A stretch of 64,000 bases of DNA from Brevibacillus brevis (GCF_022026395.1 NZ_CP041767.1:4856501-4920500); one strand, 5' to 3'; shown: positions 1 through 9,326, numbered from the stretch's first letter. Program-made: numbers and translations. Notes: a model not told the origin generated them from the letters alone.

Positions 1-315
1 CATCAATTGAAGAGAACAGCTCCCAGGCAAAAACTCGTGCTGACTTCCCGAAACGACGAACTCCCCGCTCCCCTCCAAACAAAAGCTAAGCTCCACCATG
101 GCTGCCTGCGACTGTATATCCATGACGCGGTTTTCCTGGAGGGAATAGTTGGATTCAACCAGCTCCAATCCCGGTCGGGGAATCACTCTCCGAAAGTAGC
201 CGTCATTATTCGTCCGTGTATACCGATTCGCTTCGGACACAATGCAATCACTCTTCGTAGAAGGCAATGCATTAATGTAGCTATCGTATATGGAATGTAC
301 AGATGCTTGCTCCAT
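1..315 (-). CDS. AraC-family regulator, N-terminal part (runs off left edge)
   Basis: An open frame of 105 codons begins with ATG at 315 and is still open at base 1, so only the N-terminal half is visible. The translated part has a cupin-like sensor segment with VELSFCLEGSGEF and FLPGS, which resembles the start of PchR-type AraC regulators that sense siderophores or their iron complexes. The DNA-binding helices would lie outside the window. A Fur-box-like sequence sits 38-56 bases upstream, which agrees with an iron-linked role. The family call rests on a short stretch; any cupin-type AraC regulator is possible. Confidence 0.6.
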   Translation of the reverse strand, partial: MEQASVHSIYDSYINALPSTKSDCIVSEANRYTRTNNDGYFRRVIPRPGLELVESNYSLQENRVMDIQSQAAMVELSFCLEGSGEFVVSGSQHEFLPGSCSLQLM

Positions 316-352
316 GACCTTCTCCCTGCCTAATCATATGTAGGATAATTTT

Positions 353-371
353 GCAAATGATTCTTATTCTC
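353..371 (-). promoter_or_regulatory. Fur-box-like site
   Basis: Read on the minus strand, GAGAATAAGAATCATTTGC matches 14 of 19 positions of the classical Fur box (GATAATGATAATCATTATC). It lies just upstream of the AraC-type gene, where an iron repressor would block its promoter. This is a match by eye only. Confidence 0.5.
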
Positions 372-406
372 ATAATAGTTACACAGGCGACGATCTGCAA
401 CTACAA

Positions 407-435
407 AAGCTGCCCCTCAGAGCATTGGGCAGCTT
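407..435 (-). terminator. Terminator of the kinase/transporter/GNAT operon
   Basis: AAGCTGCCC and GGGCAGCTT form a 9-bp stem with an 11-base loop, followed on the minus strand by TTGTAG. It lies 20 bases past the GNAT stop. Confidence 0.7.
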
Positions 436-454
436 CCATTTTCACGATACGATA

Positions 455-1231
455 CTATTTATACTCATAAAAACAAGGATAAGAATAGGCGAGAAATTCA
501 AAGCCTTTTTTCTCCAAGATCGGTCGACTCATCGGGCTCGCATCCACCATCAATAACGGATACCCGCGTTCCTGTGCTGCTTGTACCCGCACTGCCACGA
601 GAGCCGTATAATAGCCTTTATTTCGAAATTCAGGTAAAGTAGAGCCTCCCCACAGACTGCCAAAGGACGTATCCTCATGCAAGTACATCCAAGCTGCACT
701 CACTGCCTGATCGCCACTGTACGCAGCGTACACGAGCAGGTGTTCAGGATCTTCCGCCAAATCCCGTTTTAATCTCGCAGCAAGCTCAGCACTCACACTC
801 CCCCATAGATGCTCCTTCAACTGCATGATATCATCAATGCCCGCCGCGTCTGTGATTTGCCGTATCTCTGGCGGAATGACAAGGCTTCGCAACTCCTTTG
901 CCTGCGCCACCTCCAACACAAGCGTCGCTTCCTCCTCATCAACCGTAAAACCATGAGCTTTCAGCCTCTCAAGCAAATGAGCGGGTTGGTCATAGTCAAA
1001 CAGCTTCCACTCAAAGGATTGCTGAAGACTTGAGAAATAAGCGAGTTCCTGCTGGATAACCTCCTCTGCATTTTCTTCAGACAGCCTGGAAAACAAGACG
1101 ACTCCTGAATCATCCGGGGTGGGTGAGACGTGGCGAACGAGGTGTTCTGTCTCCTCCCGCCGGAGTGGCGGATAAGTGATTTTCACCCTCATCTCCTTGT
1201 CAAAAAGCCGCAATACTTCTGCCTTGTTCAA
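455..1231 (-). CDS. GNAT-family N-acetyltransferase
   Basis: The 258-residue protein is a cytoplasmic acetyl-CoA dependent acyltransferase of unknown substrate. The C-terminal half (about residues 125-258) carries the GNAT fold, with the acetyl-CoA loop read as LPEFRNKGYYTALV and a following AQERGYPLLMV strand. The N-terminal half is a divergent arm. The start is TTG with GGAGGAAGAAAAC in front. It is the last gene of a three-gene operon with an AEC transporter and a PfkB kinase, 29 bases after the transporter stop. The context gives no substrate. Confidence 0.8.
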   Translation of the reverse strand: MNKAEVLRLFDKEMRVKITYPPLRREETEHLVRHVSPTPDDSGVVLFSRLSEENAEEVIQQELAYFSSLQQSFEWKLFDYDQPAHLLERLKAHGFTVDEEEATLVLEVAQAKELRSLVIPPEIRQITDAAGIDDIMQLKEHLWGSVSAELAARLKRDLAEDPEHLLVYAAYSGDQAVSAAWMYLHEDTSFGSLWGGSTLPEFRNKGYYTALVAVRVQAAQERGYPLLMVDASPMSRPILEKKGFEFLAYSYPCFYEYK

Positions 1232-1260
1232 GTTTTCTTCCTCCCTTGTCTACATCAGGA

Positions 1261-2154
1261 CTAGTGCAAAATGTTCAGCAAAAACGTTAATGTACCTATA
1301 CTGATCACCGTCGTAACCAACACGCTGCTGGAGACGAATTGTGGTCGCATGTTGAATTGGATCGCATAGATCGCAGTCGTTGCTGCAGAAGGCATGGCTG
1401 CCAGAACGACCAGCACCTTTTGCAGCAGCGGATCAATCGGGAATAACAGGCAGATGAGGTACGCCAAAAGTGGTGACGCCACGAGTCGAATGACACTCGC
1501 AGCACTGAGTCCCTGCCACTCTAGCGCTTTGGTAGATACATTGGCGAGCTGCATGCCCAAGATGAGCATCACGACTGGAATCGCCGCCTGTGCAACGAGA
1601 TCAATTGCCTGGTAGTAGCTTTGCGGGATGACGATTTGCAGCTGTTGCAGCAAAATCGCGAGAACCACTGCGTAATTCGATGGCTGCTTGAAAATCGCCT
1701 TGATGGCCGTCCCCATCCCATTCCCGCCTCGGGAGGCAAAATACACGCCGAATACGCCCATCATGATCGAGTGGAAAACCATGATTTGCACCGCATACGT
1801 AAAGCCAGCGTCTCCAAAGGCAAACAAGATAATCGGCGTCCCGTAGTTGCCACTGTTCATGAAGGCGGTCGCGAGCATCAGTGCGCTTTCCTGTTGCTTG
1901 TCGTATTTGAACATGCGTGCCGTCAACTGCGTGATCACAACGAGAGCTGCCAGCAAAAGCAGAGAAATCACCACGATATAAAATAATTGCAAGTCGAGCT
2001 GTGTTTTGTAAAAGGTACGAAAGACGAGCGCCGTCGACAAGATGTAAATCGCCAGGGAAGAAATCGGCTTCAAATCCATTTTGAAAATGCGCTGCAAAAT
2101 GTAGCCGCTGAGAAAAATGAGCAGGACAGGCAGGATGACTTCCACAAAAATCAT
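1261..2154 (-). CDS. AEC-family permease (auxin efflux carrier / malate permease type)
   Basis: A 297-residue integral membrane protein with about ten hydrophobic segments in two blocks of five, the usual AEC layout. The family exports or imports small organic acids and related anions; the substrate here cannot be read from the sequence. The first helix starts directly after Met1 (FVEVILPVLLIFLSGYIL) and the central region has the family-like NSGNYGTPI motif in a broken helix. It starts at ATG behind GGAGGGAAGAGTC and lies 12 bases after the sugar kinase, so the two are probably co-transcribed and may act on the same compound. Confidence 0.85.
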   Translation of the reverse strand: MIFVEVILPVLLIFLSGYILQRIFKMDLKPISSLAIYILSTALVFRTFYKTQLDLQLFYIVVISLLLLAALVVITQLTARMFKYDKQQESALMLATAFMNSGNYGTPIILFAFGDAGFTYAVQIMVFHSIMMGVFGVYFASRGGNGMGTAIKAIFKQPSNYAVVLAILLQQLQIVIPQSYYQAIDLVAQAAIPVVMLILGMQLANVSTKALEWQGLSAASVIRLVASPLLAYLICLLFPIDPLLQKVLVVLAAMPSAATTAIYAIQFNMRPQFVSSSVLVTTVISIGTLTFLLNILH

Positions 2155-2166
2155 GACTCTTCCCTC

Positions 2167-3132
2167 CTACCGTGCTGCTTCCATGAAGCTTTTGACCTCA
2201 GACAGTGTAGGCATGGCGGGAATGGCACCAGATCTTGTTGTCGCGAGTGCACCTGCGGCATTCGCAAAACGCACCATGTCCTCTAACGTGGCTTGTGAGA
2301 TATCCAGCATACTTTCCCCCACCTCAAGAAGCTGATAGAGCAGCGCGCCCACAAACGCGTCTCCCGCACCAGTCGTATCAATCGCGGTTACTGGAAATCC
2401 ACCGACTGTACCGAACTGATTTCGTGTGCGGTAAAAACACCCTTTTTCCCCCAAGGTGACAAAAACAGCCTGCAGCTCATATTGCGCAAGCATCCACGCT
2501 GTCGCTTCCACGACATCCTCGCTCCCAATGAGAAAAGCCAGCTCTTCTTCGGACAGCTTGACGATATCGGCCTGCGTCATTCCTTGGAGAGCCAAAGCCT
2601 TTGCTTCCTCCAGATCCCCCCATAAGGACGCTCGAATATTCGGGTCAAATGAAAGGAGCCGCTGATGCTTTTTCGCGTACTGGACGGCTGTCCAGGTTGC
2701 TGATCGGGCTGGCTCATGCGTCAAGGACAGCGTACCGAAATGAAAAATCGCTGCCTGTGCAATCAGCTCCTCGTTCACGTCCTGCTCCCGCAGCATAATG
2801 TCTGCACCCGGATTGCGGTAAAAGTGAAAAGCACGATCGCCTGTCTCATCGAGATGGACAAAAGCCAACGTTGTAGGTGCTTCCTCCGTGAATACAAGTC
2901 CTTCTGTGCCAATATTCTGTCTGATCAAGGTTTGCTGCAAAAAACGCCCAAACATATCGTTTCCCACCGCACCGATAAAGGAAGTCCGCTTCCCAAAGCG
3001 CGACAGGGCGGCAAGCACATTGGCAGGCGCTCCTCCAGGGTTTTGCTCAAATGCAATGCTGCCCGGCTTTTCCTTTTGCTGTACAGGTGTAAAATCAATC
3101 AATAGCTCACCACATGCAACCACATCTATCAT
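2167..3132 (-). CDS. PfkB-family carbohydrate kinase (fructokinase-like)
   Basis: Phosphorylates a sugar with ATP in the cytoplasm. Both PfkB signatures are present: the N-terminal GGAPANVLAALSRFGKRT region and the C-terminal DTTGAGDAFVGALL with the catalytic Asp. The start chosen is ATG at 3132 (MIDVVACGELLIDF), because GGAGGAAATCAAC lies before it and the conserved fold begins there; an upstream ATG at 3192 would add 20 residues that include this ribosome site. The resulting 321 residues fit the family. It is the first gene of the operon running to base 455. Fructose is the likeliest substrate by resemblance, but ribokinase-type sugars are possible. Confidence 0.85.
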   Translation of the reverse strand: MIDVVACGELLIDFTPVQQKEKPGSIAFEQNPGGAPANVLAALSRFGKRTSFIGAVGNDMFGRFLQQTLIRQNIGTEGLVFTEEAPTTLAFVHLDETGDRAFHFYRNPGADIMLREQDVNEELIAQAAIFHFGTLSLTHEPARSATWTAVQYAKKHQRLLSFDPNIRASLWGDLEEAKALALQGMTQADIVKLSEEELAFLIGSEDVVEATAWMLAQYELQAVFVTLGEKGCFYRTRNQFGTVGGFPVTAIDTTGAGDAFVGALLYQLLEVGESMLDISQATLEDMVRFANAAGALATTRSGAIPAMPTLSEVKSFMEAAR

Positions 3133-3281
3133 GTTGATTTCCTCCGATGACCGTGATAGCTCCAGTATGTCACAGGTTCTTTTTTTTGCCAATGAAAGCC
3201 AGCGGCTGTACGAGTATTCGTCAAAAATGTTAAAATAAGGAAATTAATTAGCGTAGTTTATCAAAAAGGGGGAGTTATTCC

Positions 3282-5438
3282 ATGCAGGAAAAAAACTCTT
3301 TATCCACTGGTCCTTATAACACACTATCGACATCTGCTTATCAACAGTTGAACAATCTAGCTAGCAAGGCAGACGGATTTGATTGGGAGCAATTATTAAA
3401 AGATGTTTGGCATGATGTTTACAATGGACAAATCACGCGAGATTACCTTCAGCTCGCAACAGACAATAATATCGATTATCGTGCCTTAGTCACAACTATA
3501 TTAAGCTATGCTTCTTCTTACATACCTTTTGTAGGGTCTGTAATAGGCTTCTTTATTCCTATTATTGATTTAATTTGGCCCCCCTCACAACCCGATTTAT
3601 TTGATATTTTGCGGCAGCAGATTCAAGATTTAATTAACCAAGCGTTAACAACAGACACATTGAACAAATTACAGGCACTGCTGCAAGGTTGGAAAAATGA
3701 ACTTGATGTTTTAGCCACAGAAGTTAAGAATTTAACCGATCCGAAGACCTCGACTATAGGAAGCACAGTTAATACGATTCACCTCCAATTTGTTCATGAT
3801 ATACCCCAATTTACACTAAAAGACTATGCAGCCTATGCACTTCCTCTATATGTTCAAGCAGCAACCATGCATCTGGGCCTTTTAAAGGAGGCTATTTCTA
3901 AACAAACAGATTGGGGAATTAGTGATTCAGATAAAACGAACTTTCTGACTTATCTAAAACAGTGGATCGTAAAGCATAGTGAGAATGTTTATACTCTTTT
4001 TGTAACAGGGTTACAAAACATACAGGACGATGAATCTAGTCAAATTAGCTCCGCCGACTTTATCTACACGTCAACATTATACGGGTTTGATATTGCTGCA
4101 TTATGGCCTACTTTTGATAAATGGCCTACTAATGACAGTCCAGAAGTTTATCCGACACAAACAGATATAGAACAAACGAGATTCTTATTTTCTGATCTAG
4201 TAGGAAGGGTTGACTGGCGAGGCTATCCATCCGCTGGTGATCCAAGCACGTACCTGTATGGGAATTTCCCTGGTGAACTGACGCAAATTTCAACGAGAAC
4301 ATGGGATCGAGTGGATCAGATTCAACAAGTATTAGATAGAGGATACAATCAATCACAAACATATACTTACGGGGATTCCGGTGGAGCTGCAAATGACCCT
4401 ATCAACATTTCAAGAGACAATCCGTTAATTGGAGTAACACCACGGGTTATGAGCCCGTATGTTGGAATCATGATGGATTTTGCAGATGGGACTAGTATTA
4501 CCAATGGAGGAAATTATGGCTATGACAAGAGAGTTGTAGCACCTGATAACCATAAAGTTCATTTTGTCTTTCCATGGACAGACGAGCTGGGTGGCCAAGA
4601 TGCAGTGATAAATGCATTTGTTTTCAAAAATCTACATCCCGAAAATGTAATAGGCCAATCAGATCCAACAACAGGAGTATTTACGATTAAAGGAATTCCA
4701 GCTGAAAAAGGTTATATTGAGGATGGCAGTCCACTTAAAGTTGTACAGGAAAGATTGAACGGGACCAACGCGGTTCAACTCCCACTCGGACCTTCCCTCG
4801 TTGTACCTATTACCAATAAACTTGCTGGTCAGTATCACATTCGTGTACGTTATGCGAACCCTTCAGATTCAAGCATCGATATTTGGCAATCAGTCAATGC
4901 AGGAAAGCAGACTCTTCAAGGCGGTAATTTTACATTTCCAAGCACCAAAAACGTTCAAGATCAAGGATACGTGCCAGGACAAAATGGAAACTATAGATTG
5001 CTTACAATCTCTCTTCCTGATCCTGTCTCCCTACCTTTAGGAGAAATCGATGTACGTCTCGGACAATACACCAGTCAAACGCAGGGTAATCTGTTTATTG
5101 ATCGGATTGAGTTTGTTCCGGTTCAAACTCTATTTTCAGGCCCATACTACCTATATGCTCCGGAAGGTTATCCTTTTTCAAAAACCCTTTGGAAAGGGAA
5201 TACAATTAACCGGCCTATTTCTATAGTAGGAACCGCAAATTTTTCTAGTGAACCAGCCGTACTCCAATTTTATCAAGATTCAGCTTTGCGAAAAGAAATT
5301 TCTATACCTGGTTCAGGTCAAAATTACAATTATCCTAATACATCCATTCCAAATGGTTTTAATAAAATTGTACTTCACACAAACCAAAGTGCTGGTAAAG
5401 GAATAAGAGGAACAATGACAATTTCCTTGAGTAATTAG
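3282..5438 (+). CDS. Three-domain Cry-type (delta-endotoxin) protein
   Basis: The 718-residue product looks like a pore-forming insecticidal or nematicidal protein of the Cry family. Domain I is about residues 30-290: a helical bundle with the typical membrane helix near 68-101 (IPFVGSVIGFFIPIID, then WP) and the following QQIQDLINQAL helix. Domain II covers about 290-480, with a LFSDLVGRVDWRGYP entry. Domain III is about 485-613, with YHIRVRYANPSD and the conserved end block FIDRIEFVP. Residues 614-718 form an extra beta-rich tail. There is no signal peptide and no long crystallisation half, as in naturally short Cry types. The start has AAGGGGGAG before ATG. The gene is visibly AT-richer than its neighbours and stands alone, which suggests acquisition. 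The host target is unknown. Confidence 0.85.
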   Translation: MQEKNSLSTGPYNTLSTSAYQQLNNLASKADGFDWEQLLKDVWHDVYNGQITRDYLQLATDNNIDYRALVTTILSYASSYIPFVGSVIGFFIPIIDLIWPPSQPDLFDILRQQIQDLINQALTTDTLNKLQALLQGWKNELDVLATEVKNLTDPKTSTIGSTVNTIHLQFVHDIPQFTLKDYAAYALPLYVQAATMHLGLLKEAISKQTDWGISDSDKTNFLTYLKQWIVKHSENVYTLFVTGLQNIQDDESSQISSADFIYTSTLYGFDIAALWPTFDKWPTNDSPEVYPTQTDIEQTRFLFSDLVGRVDWRGYPSAGDPSTYLYGNFPGELTQISTRTWDRVDQIQQVLDRGYNQSQTYTYGDSGGAANDPINISRDNPLIGVTPRVMSPYVGIMMDFADGTSITNGGNYGYDKRVVAPDNHKVHFVFPWTDELGGQDAVINAFVFKNLHPENVIGQSDPTTGVFTIKGIPAEKGYIEDGSPLKVVQERLNGTNAVQLPLGPSLVVPITNKLAGQYHIRVRYANPSDSSIDIWQSVNAGKQTLQGGNFTFPSTKNVQDQGYVPGQNGNYRLLTISLPDPVSLPLGEIDVRLGQYTSQTQGNLFIDRIEFVPVQTLFSGPYYLYAPEGYPFSKTLWKGNTINRPISIVGTANFSSEPAVLQFYQDSALRKEISIPGSGQNYNYPNTSIPNGFNKIVLHTNQSAGKGIRGTMTISLSN

Positions 5439-5469
5439 TTGTTTATAAATGAATCAAGGTACAATGGAC

Positions 5470-5518
5470 AAAAAGAAATGGCTAAAGATCCAGACATGAT
5501 CTCTAGCCATTTCTTTTT
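5470..5518. terminator. Bidirectional terminator between cry-like gene and glsA
   Basis: A 15-bp perfect stem (AAAAAGAAATGGCTA with TAGCCATTTCTTTTT) encloses a second small stem (AGATC/GATCT). Terminal A and T runs make it work for both the toxin gene and the convergent glutaminase operon, whose stop it overlaps. Confidence 0.9.
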
Positions 5519-6545
5519 AATAGATCGTCAAATCCCACGCATTTGCCATATGCTTGAGCAGTGCTACCCCTGCCACACTGTTTCCGTACTGGTCAATCGC
5601 AGGGCCATACACACCGATTCCACAGCCGCCAGCAAAAGGCAGCTCACCAAAACGCCCACGCGGAGGGACGGCAGCCATAATGCCTCCTGAAACGCCGCTT
5701 TTCGCTGGTACGCCCACAAAAGCGGCAAAATTGCCGGAAGCGTTGTACATGCCGCATGTGACCATCAGTGCTTTGGTTACACGAGCCAGCTCTTTGCCGA
5801 AAAGCTGTTCCTTGCGTATCGGATCATAGCCATCATAGGCCAGGATCAAGCCGATTTTTGCAATGTCCTCCGCCGTTACCTCCAGAGAGCATTGCCGAAT
5901 GTACACATCCAAAGCATCCTCTACCGGACAAGCCAAAAAGCCAGTAGCTGCAAGATAGTAGGCGAGGGAACGATTGCGGTTGGCCGTTTGCCACTCGGAG
6001 TGATACACTTCCTCGTTGATCGGATGCTTGCGTCCTGTCATGTGCTCGACCATGTCTTGGAAGGAACGAAATTTCTCCTGGACTCCGTTCCCCTGCAATA
6101 AGGAAGAAACCGTAATGGCTCCTGCATTGATCATCGGATTAAACGGCCTGCCCGGCTTATGCATTTCCAGCCGAACCATCGAATCAAATGCGTCTCCTGT
6201 AGGCTCTACATCCACCTGCTCCAATACATTCGAAATCCCGTGGTGCGTACAAGCTGCGAGAAAGCTGATGACTTTGGAAATGCTTTGCAGGGTGAAAGGA
6301 GCATCGTAGTTGCCTGCCCTGCTGATTTGTCCATCTGGTCCCATCACACAAATCCCTAGCTGTGTTGGGTCAGCCTCTTTCAAAGCGGGGATATAAGCAG
6401 CGCATTTGCCCTTGCCGGACTCCCCGCGATATTGCTCGATCCATTTTTCCAAGCAGTCTGTTTCAATCGTTCTTGTTTGCTGCGCCACTTGACTAACCAA
6501 CTTCCTTTTCACCGTCGATTTACGCTTTTTGAGGCGGTTGAACAT
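5517..6545 (-). CDS. glsA: Glutaminase
   Basis: Hydrolyses L-glutamine to glutamate and ammonia in the cytoplasm; a serine-dependent beta-lactamase-like fold. The catalytic S-x-x-K tetrad is S88-I-S-K91, followed by the family's NPMINAGAI segment and a C-terminal GVPAKSGVSGGI motif. The first about 20 residues (basic, MFNRLKKRKS) overlap the end of the upstream amidohydrolase by 26 bases and have a poor ribosome site. A GTG at 6488 behind AAAAGGAAG would give 323 residues, closer to the usual 305-310. It is the last gene of the operon, ending in the shared terminator. Its place beside an aminoacyl amidohydrolase suggests amide nitrogen salvage. Confidence 0.9.
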   Translation of the reverse strand: MFNRLKKRKSTVKRKLVSQVAQQTRTIETDCLEKWIEQYRGESGKGKCAAYIPALKEADPTQLGICVMGPDGQISRAGNYDAPFTLQSISKVISFLAACTHHGISNVLEQVDVEPTGDAFDSMVRLEMHKPGRPFNPMINAGAITVSSLLQGNGVQEKFRSFQDMVEHMTGRKHPINEEVYHSEWQTANRNRSLAYYLAATGFLACPVEDALDVYIRQCSLEVTAEDIAKIGLILAYDGYDPIRKEQLFGKELARVTKALMVTCGMYNASGNFAAFVGVPAKSGVSGGIMAAVPPRGRFGELPFAGGCGIGVYGPAIDQYGNSVAGVALLKHMANAWDLTIY

Positions 6546-7941
6546 CGTCAGGAATGAGCGAGAAATATTCTTCTCCTTCCAAACGTTCCTGCAATTCGGC
6601 TTTTGCCTGTTCGATCAGCGCCGGGTTTTCCATCGCCTCAATCGCTGTAGCAGCCATGACTTTACCTGCCTGCAACATCCCCTTGTGTGCGATTGGCATG
6701 GCCCCTTGCGAGACGACCTGCCACGTATGGAAAGGCGTACCCAGTGCCCAGCACGTCGTCATGCATTGCATCGTTGGAACTTGCCAGCTGACATCTCCTA
6801 CATCTGTAGACCCGGCAAGCGTAAACTCGTGCGTAGGAAGTGGCCCGATCACATCCGCAATCGCCTTGTCCTTTAGTTGCTTCGCCGTTTCACGATCCAA
6901 CCCGAACAATGATGCTCTCATATCCTCAGCTGATAACGTTGCCTGAATTTGTTTGGCATATTGTTGATCTGCTTCATCGTACGTTGGCACGCCGACTTCA
7001 ACCAGATTTTTGTGCATGAGCTTTGCTAATATCGTATTCGGCACGAGATCAGAAGCTGTACCCTCAAACACCGCATCCATAGTGGTTCCCGTCATCAAGG
7101 CGGCTCCCCTTGCGATGTCGTAGACTCTTCCATACAGCTCCTTCACTTGCTGCTTTTTCGGAGCGCGAATCAAGTATACGACCTCCGCAAACGGCTGGAC
7201 GACGTTTGGCGAAATTCCACCTGTATTCGTAATCGCGTAGTGAACCCGTGCTTCCGGAATCATATGCTCTCGCATGTAGTTCACGCCTACGTTCATGAGT
7301 TCCACGGCATCCAAGGCACTGCGTCCCAAATGCGGAGCGGCGGCTGCATGCGCGCTTTTTCCGTGAAACTGAAAACGAACGGAGTAATTCGCAAGCGAGC
7401 TGATGTTCATGATGCTTGGCGCTGTCGCAGGATGCCAGGAGAGCGCAAAATCTACGTCAGCAAATACGCCGGCTCTTGCCAAATACGCTTTTCCCGAGCC
7501 CGCTTCTTCTGCTGGGCACCCATAGTAGCGAACTGTACCTTGTAAGCCGGTTTGCTCCATGTAATCCTTGATGCCAACCGCTGCTGCCAACGCTCCAGCT
7601 CCGAGGAGATTATGTCCGCACCCATGCCCATGACCGTCAGTGACAATTGGATCATGATTGATGGCGCCTTTTTTCTGGCTCAAACCTGCCAGCGCATCAT
7701 ACTCGCCCAGAATGGCTACGACAGGCTTGCCGCTTCCGAAGCTGGCAACAAAGCCAGTATTCAGTCCAGCGATTCCTTTCTCCACTTCAAAGCCTTCTGC
7801 TGCCAGCGCTTGACACAAGTACTCGGCAGAACGATGCTCCTCGAAGTAAATCTCTGGTGTTTCCCAAATTTTATCGCTAACGCGAATAAACGCGTCTCTT
7901 TTTTGTTCAATTAACGCAGAAATGATCTCGGTTCTGTTCAT
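6520..7941 (-). CDS. M20-family amidohydrolase (AbgB / aminobenzoyl-glutamate hydrolase-like)
   Basis: A 473-residue zinc-dependent amidohydrolase of the M20 peptidase clan, which cleaves acylated amino acids such as p-aminobenzoyl-glutamate. Visible metal-site motifs are GEYDALAG, the DGHGHGCGHN loop with the bridging residues, the PAEEAGSGK glutamate pair and a late AGSTDVGDVSW. The central SAHAAAAPHLGRSALDAV part is the lid/dimerisation domain. The ATG at 7941 (MNRTEIISAL) is chosen because AAAGGAG precedes it; an upstream ATG would add 13 residues. It lies 25 bases after the MFS transporter stop and overlaps glsA, so all three are one operon. The true substrate is unproven. Confidence 0.85.
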   Translation of the reverse strand: MNRTEIISALIEQKRDAFIRVSDKIWETPEIYFEEHRSAEYLCQALAAEGFEVEKGIAGLNTGFVASFGSGKPVVAILGEYDALAGLSQKKGAINHDPIVTDGHGHGCGHNLLGAGALAAAVGIKDYMEQTGLQGTVRYYGCPAEEAGSGKAYLARAGVFADVDFALSWHPATAPSIMNISSLANYSVRFQFHGKSAHAAAAPHLGRSALDAVELMNVGVNYMREHMIPEARVHYAITNTGGISPNVVQPFAEVVYLIRAPKKQQVKELYGRVYDIARGAALMTGTTMDAVFEGTASDLVPNTILAKLMHKNLVEVGVPTYDEADQQYAKQIQATLSAEDMRASLFGLDRETAKQLKDKAIADVIGPLPTHEFTLAGSTDVGDVSWQVPTMQCMTTCWALGTPFHTWQVVSQGAMPIAHKGMLQAGKVMAATAIEAMENPALIEQAKAELQERLEGEEYFSLIPDDVQPPQKA

Positions 7942-7966
7942 TTCATACGCTCCTTTCTCTCGATGT

Positions 7967-9196
7967 TCAGGCGGATGCACTGTCGGCGTTTTGCTTTAAC
8001 AGCTCGCCTTTTTCATAGTTCAACGATAATAGTGCGCCAATGCAGATGACCGCGAAGCCGATCAGCATCCAGAACGCTGCATCAAATGAACCGTTAAACG
8101 CTTCTACGATAAAACCAATCGCCATCGGCGTGATAAAACCAGCCAGCTGTCCACCTGTATTCACGATGCCCATCCCTGTTCCCGCTACGGTAGCCGGAAG
8201 ATTTTTCAGGACAACAGACGGCAACAGAATGATCACAAAGGAAAGGAACAGCGACACAATGGCTTGATACGTAATAAACATCGTCACGCTCGATGCAGTA
8301 AACATGAAGTACAAGAGGACCGCCACTACCACACAGGAGAAACTACCAATGATTTTTTCGCGACCTTTAGGCAGCTTGTCCAGTACATAGCCGCTCACAT
8401 AAATACCGACCAACGTAGCGAAACCTGGGATCGTTTGCAGCCAGCCGAGTGAAATCATGTCCAGTCCGCGTACCTTGCTCAAGTAGGTTGGCATCCAGGT
8501 TACGAGGCCCCAGTTTACTGCATAAATGCTGAAGTAAGCGATTAACAGACTCCAAAGCAGCGGTGTTTTAAACAGCATAGCCACTGAGGTTTTTGATTGC
8601 TCGGAGCCAGTTGTATTCGTTGCAGATTCTGCTTGTGGAAGTTTAATATAGCGCCAGAACAGGAAAGCAATGATAGCGCCAATAGCTCCAATGACGAGGA
8701 ACATGGTTCGCCAGCCCATGGTTTGAATCATCCAAACGGATAAAATCGGAGAGAAAAGTCCAACAATGGCACTAGAGGAGAGCATCACGGACATGGCTCG
8801 CGAGCGTTCCTTGATAGGAAATATGGTAGCGATAATCTTCGAGCTGGCTGGTTGGAAACCACCTTCGCCGATCCCGAACAGAAAACGGATGAGAATCATC
8901 GAAGCCATAGACCAAGCAGCTCCGGTCAGCCCCGTAAAAATAGACCACATGACAACAGAAGCAATGAGTACTTTTCTGGCACCAAATCGGTCTGCCAGCC
9001 AACCTCCAGGCATTTGCATGAGTGCATAACCAGCAAAAAAGCTACTGAGCAATAATCCCGTGGAAGAAGCACCAAGCTGCAAGTCTTCTGTGATCGACAA
9101 AATGGCATAGTTCATGACGTATCGATCCAGGTTCCCTAATGCCCAGCCTAAAAAGAGTAGCGCTAAAATCCAGTTTCTCGTTCGTGCTGATACCAT
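7967..9196 (-). CDS. MFS transporter (anion:cation symporter type)
   Basis: A 409-residue inner-membrane transporter with about 12 helices. The N-terminal half has the family loop GGWLADRFGARKVL after helix 2 and FGIGEGGFQPASSKIIA in helix 4-5, both typical of the ACS branch that moves organic anions such as hexuronates, tartrate or acylated amino acids. It starts at ATG with AAGGAGG in front and is the first gene of the operon with the amidohydrolase and glutaminase. It probably imports the compound that the amidohydrolase cleaves. Confidence 0.85.
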   Translation of the reverse strand: MVSARTRNWILALLFLGWALGNLDRYVMNYAILSITEDLQLGASSTGLLLSSFFAGYALMQMPGGWLADRFGARKVLIASVVMWSIFTGLTGAAWSMASMILIRFLFGIGEGGFQPASSKIIATIFPIKERSRAMSVMLSSSAIVGLFSPILSVWMIQTMGWRTMFLVIGAIGAIIAFLFWRYIKLPQAESATNTTGSEQSKTSVAMLFKTPLLWSLLIAYFSIYAVNWGLVTWMPTYLSKVRGLDMISLGWLQTIPGFATLVGIYVSGYVLDKLPKGREKIIGSFSCVVVAVLLYFMFTASSVTMFITYQAIVSLFLSFVIILLPSVVLKNLPATVAGTGMGIVNTGGQLAGFITPMAIGFIVEAFNGSFDAAFWMLIGFAVICIGALLSLNYEKGELLKQNADSASA

Positions 9197-9326
9197 ATGT
9201 GTGGATACCTCCTTCTAGTTGCGTTACTAAGCTAGTCTTTCATTTTGGCGAAAGCGCATTCATCTCGTTCGATGACCGACAATCCGCGCCAATATGGTCC
9301 AGCCCTCTTATTTACCGCATATATTG

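Noticed and set aside
5439..5690. Short plus-strand frame directly after the toxin gene
   Set aside because: It contains the bidirectional terminator and is antisense to glsA.
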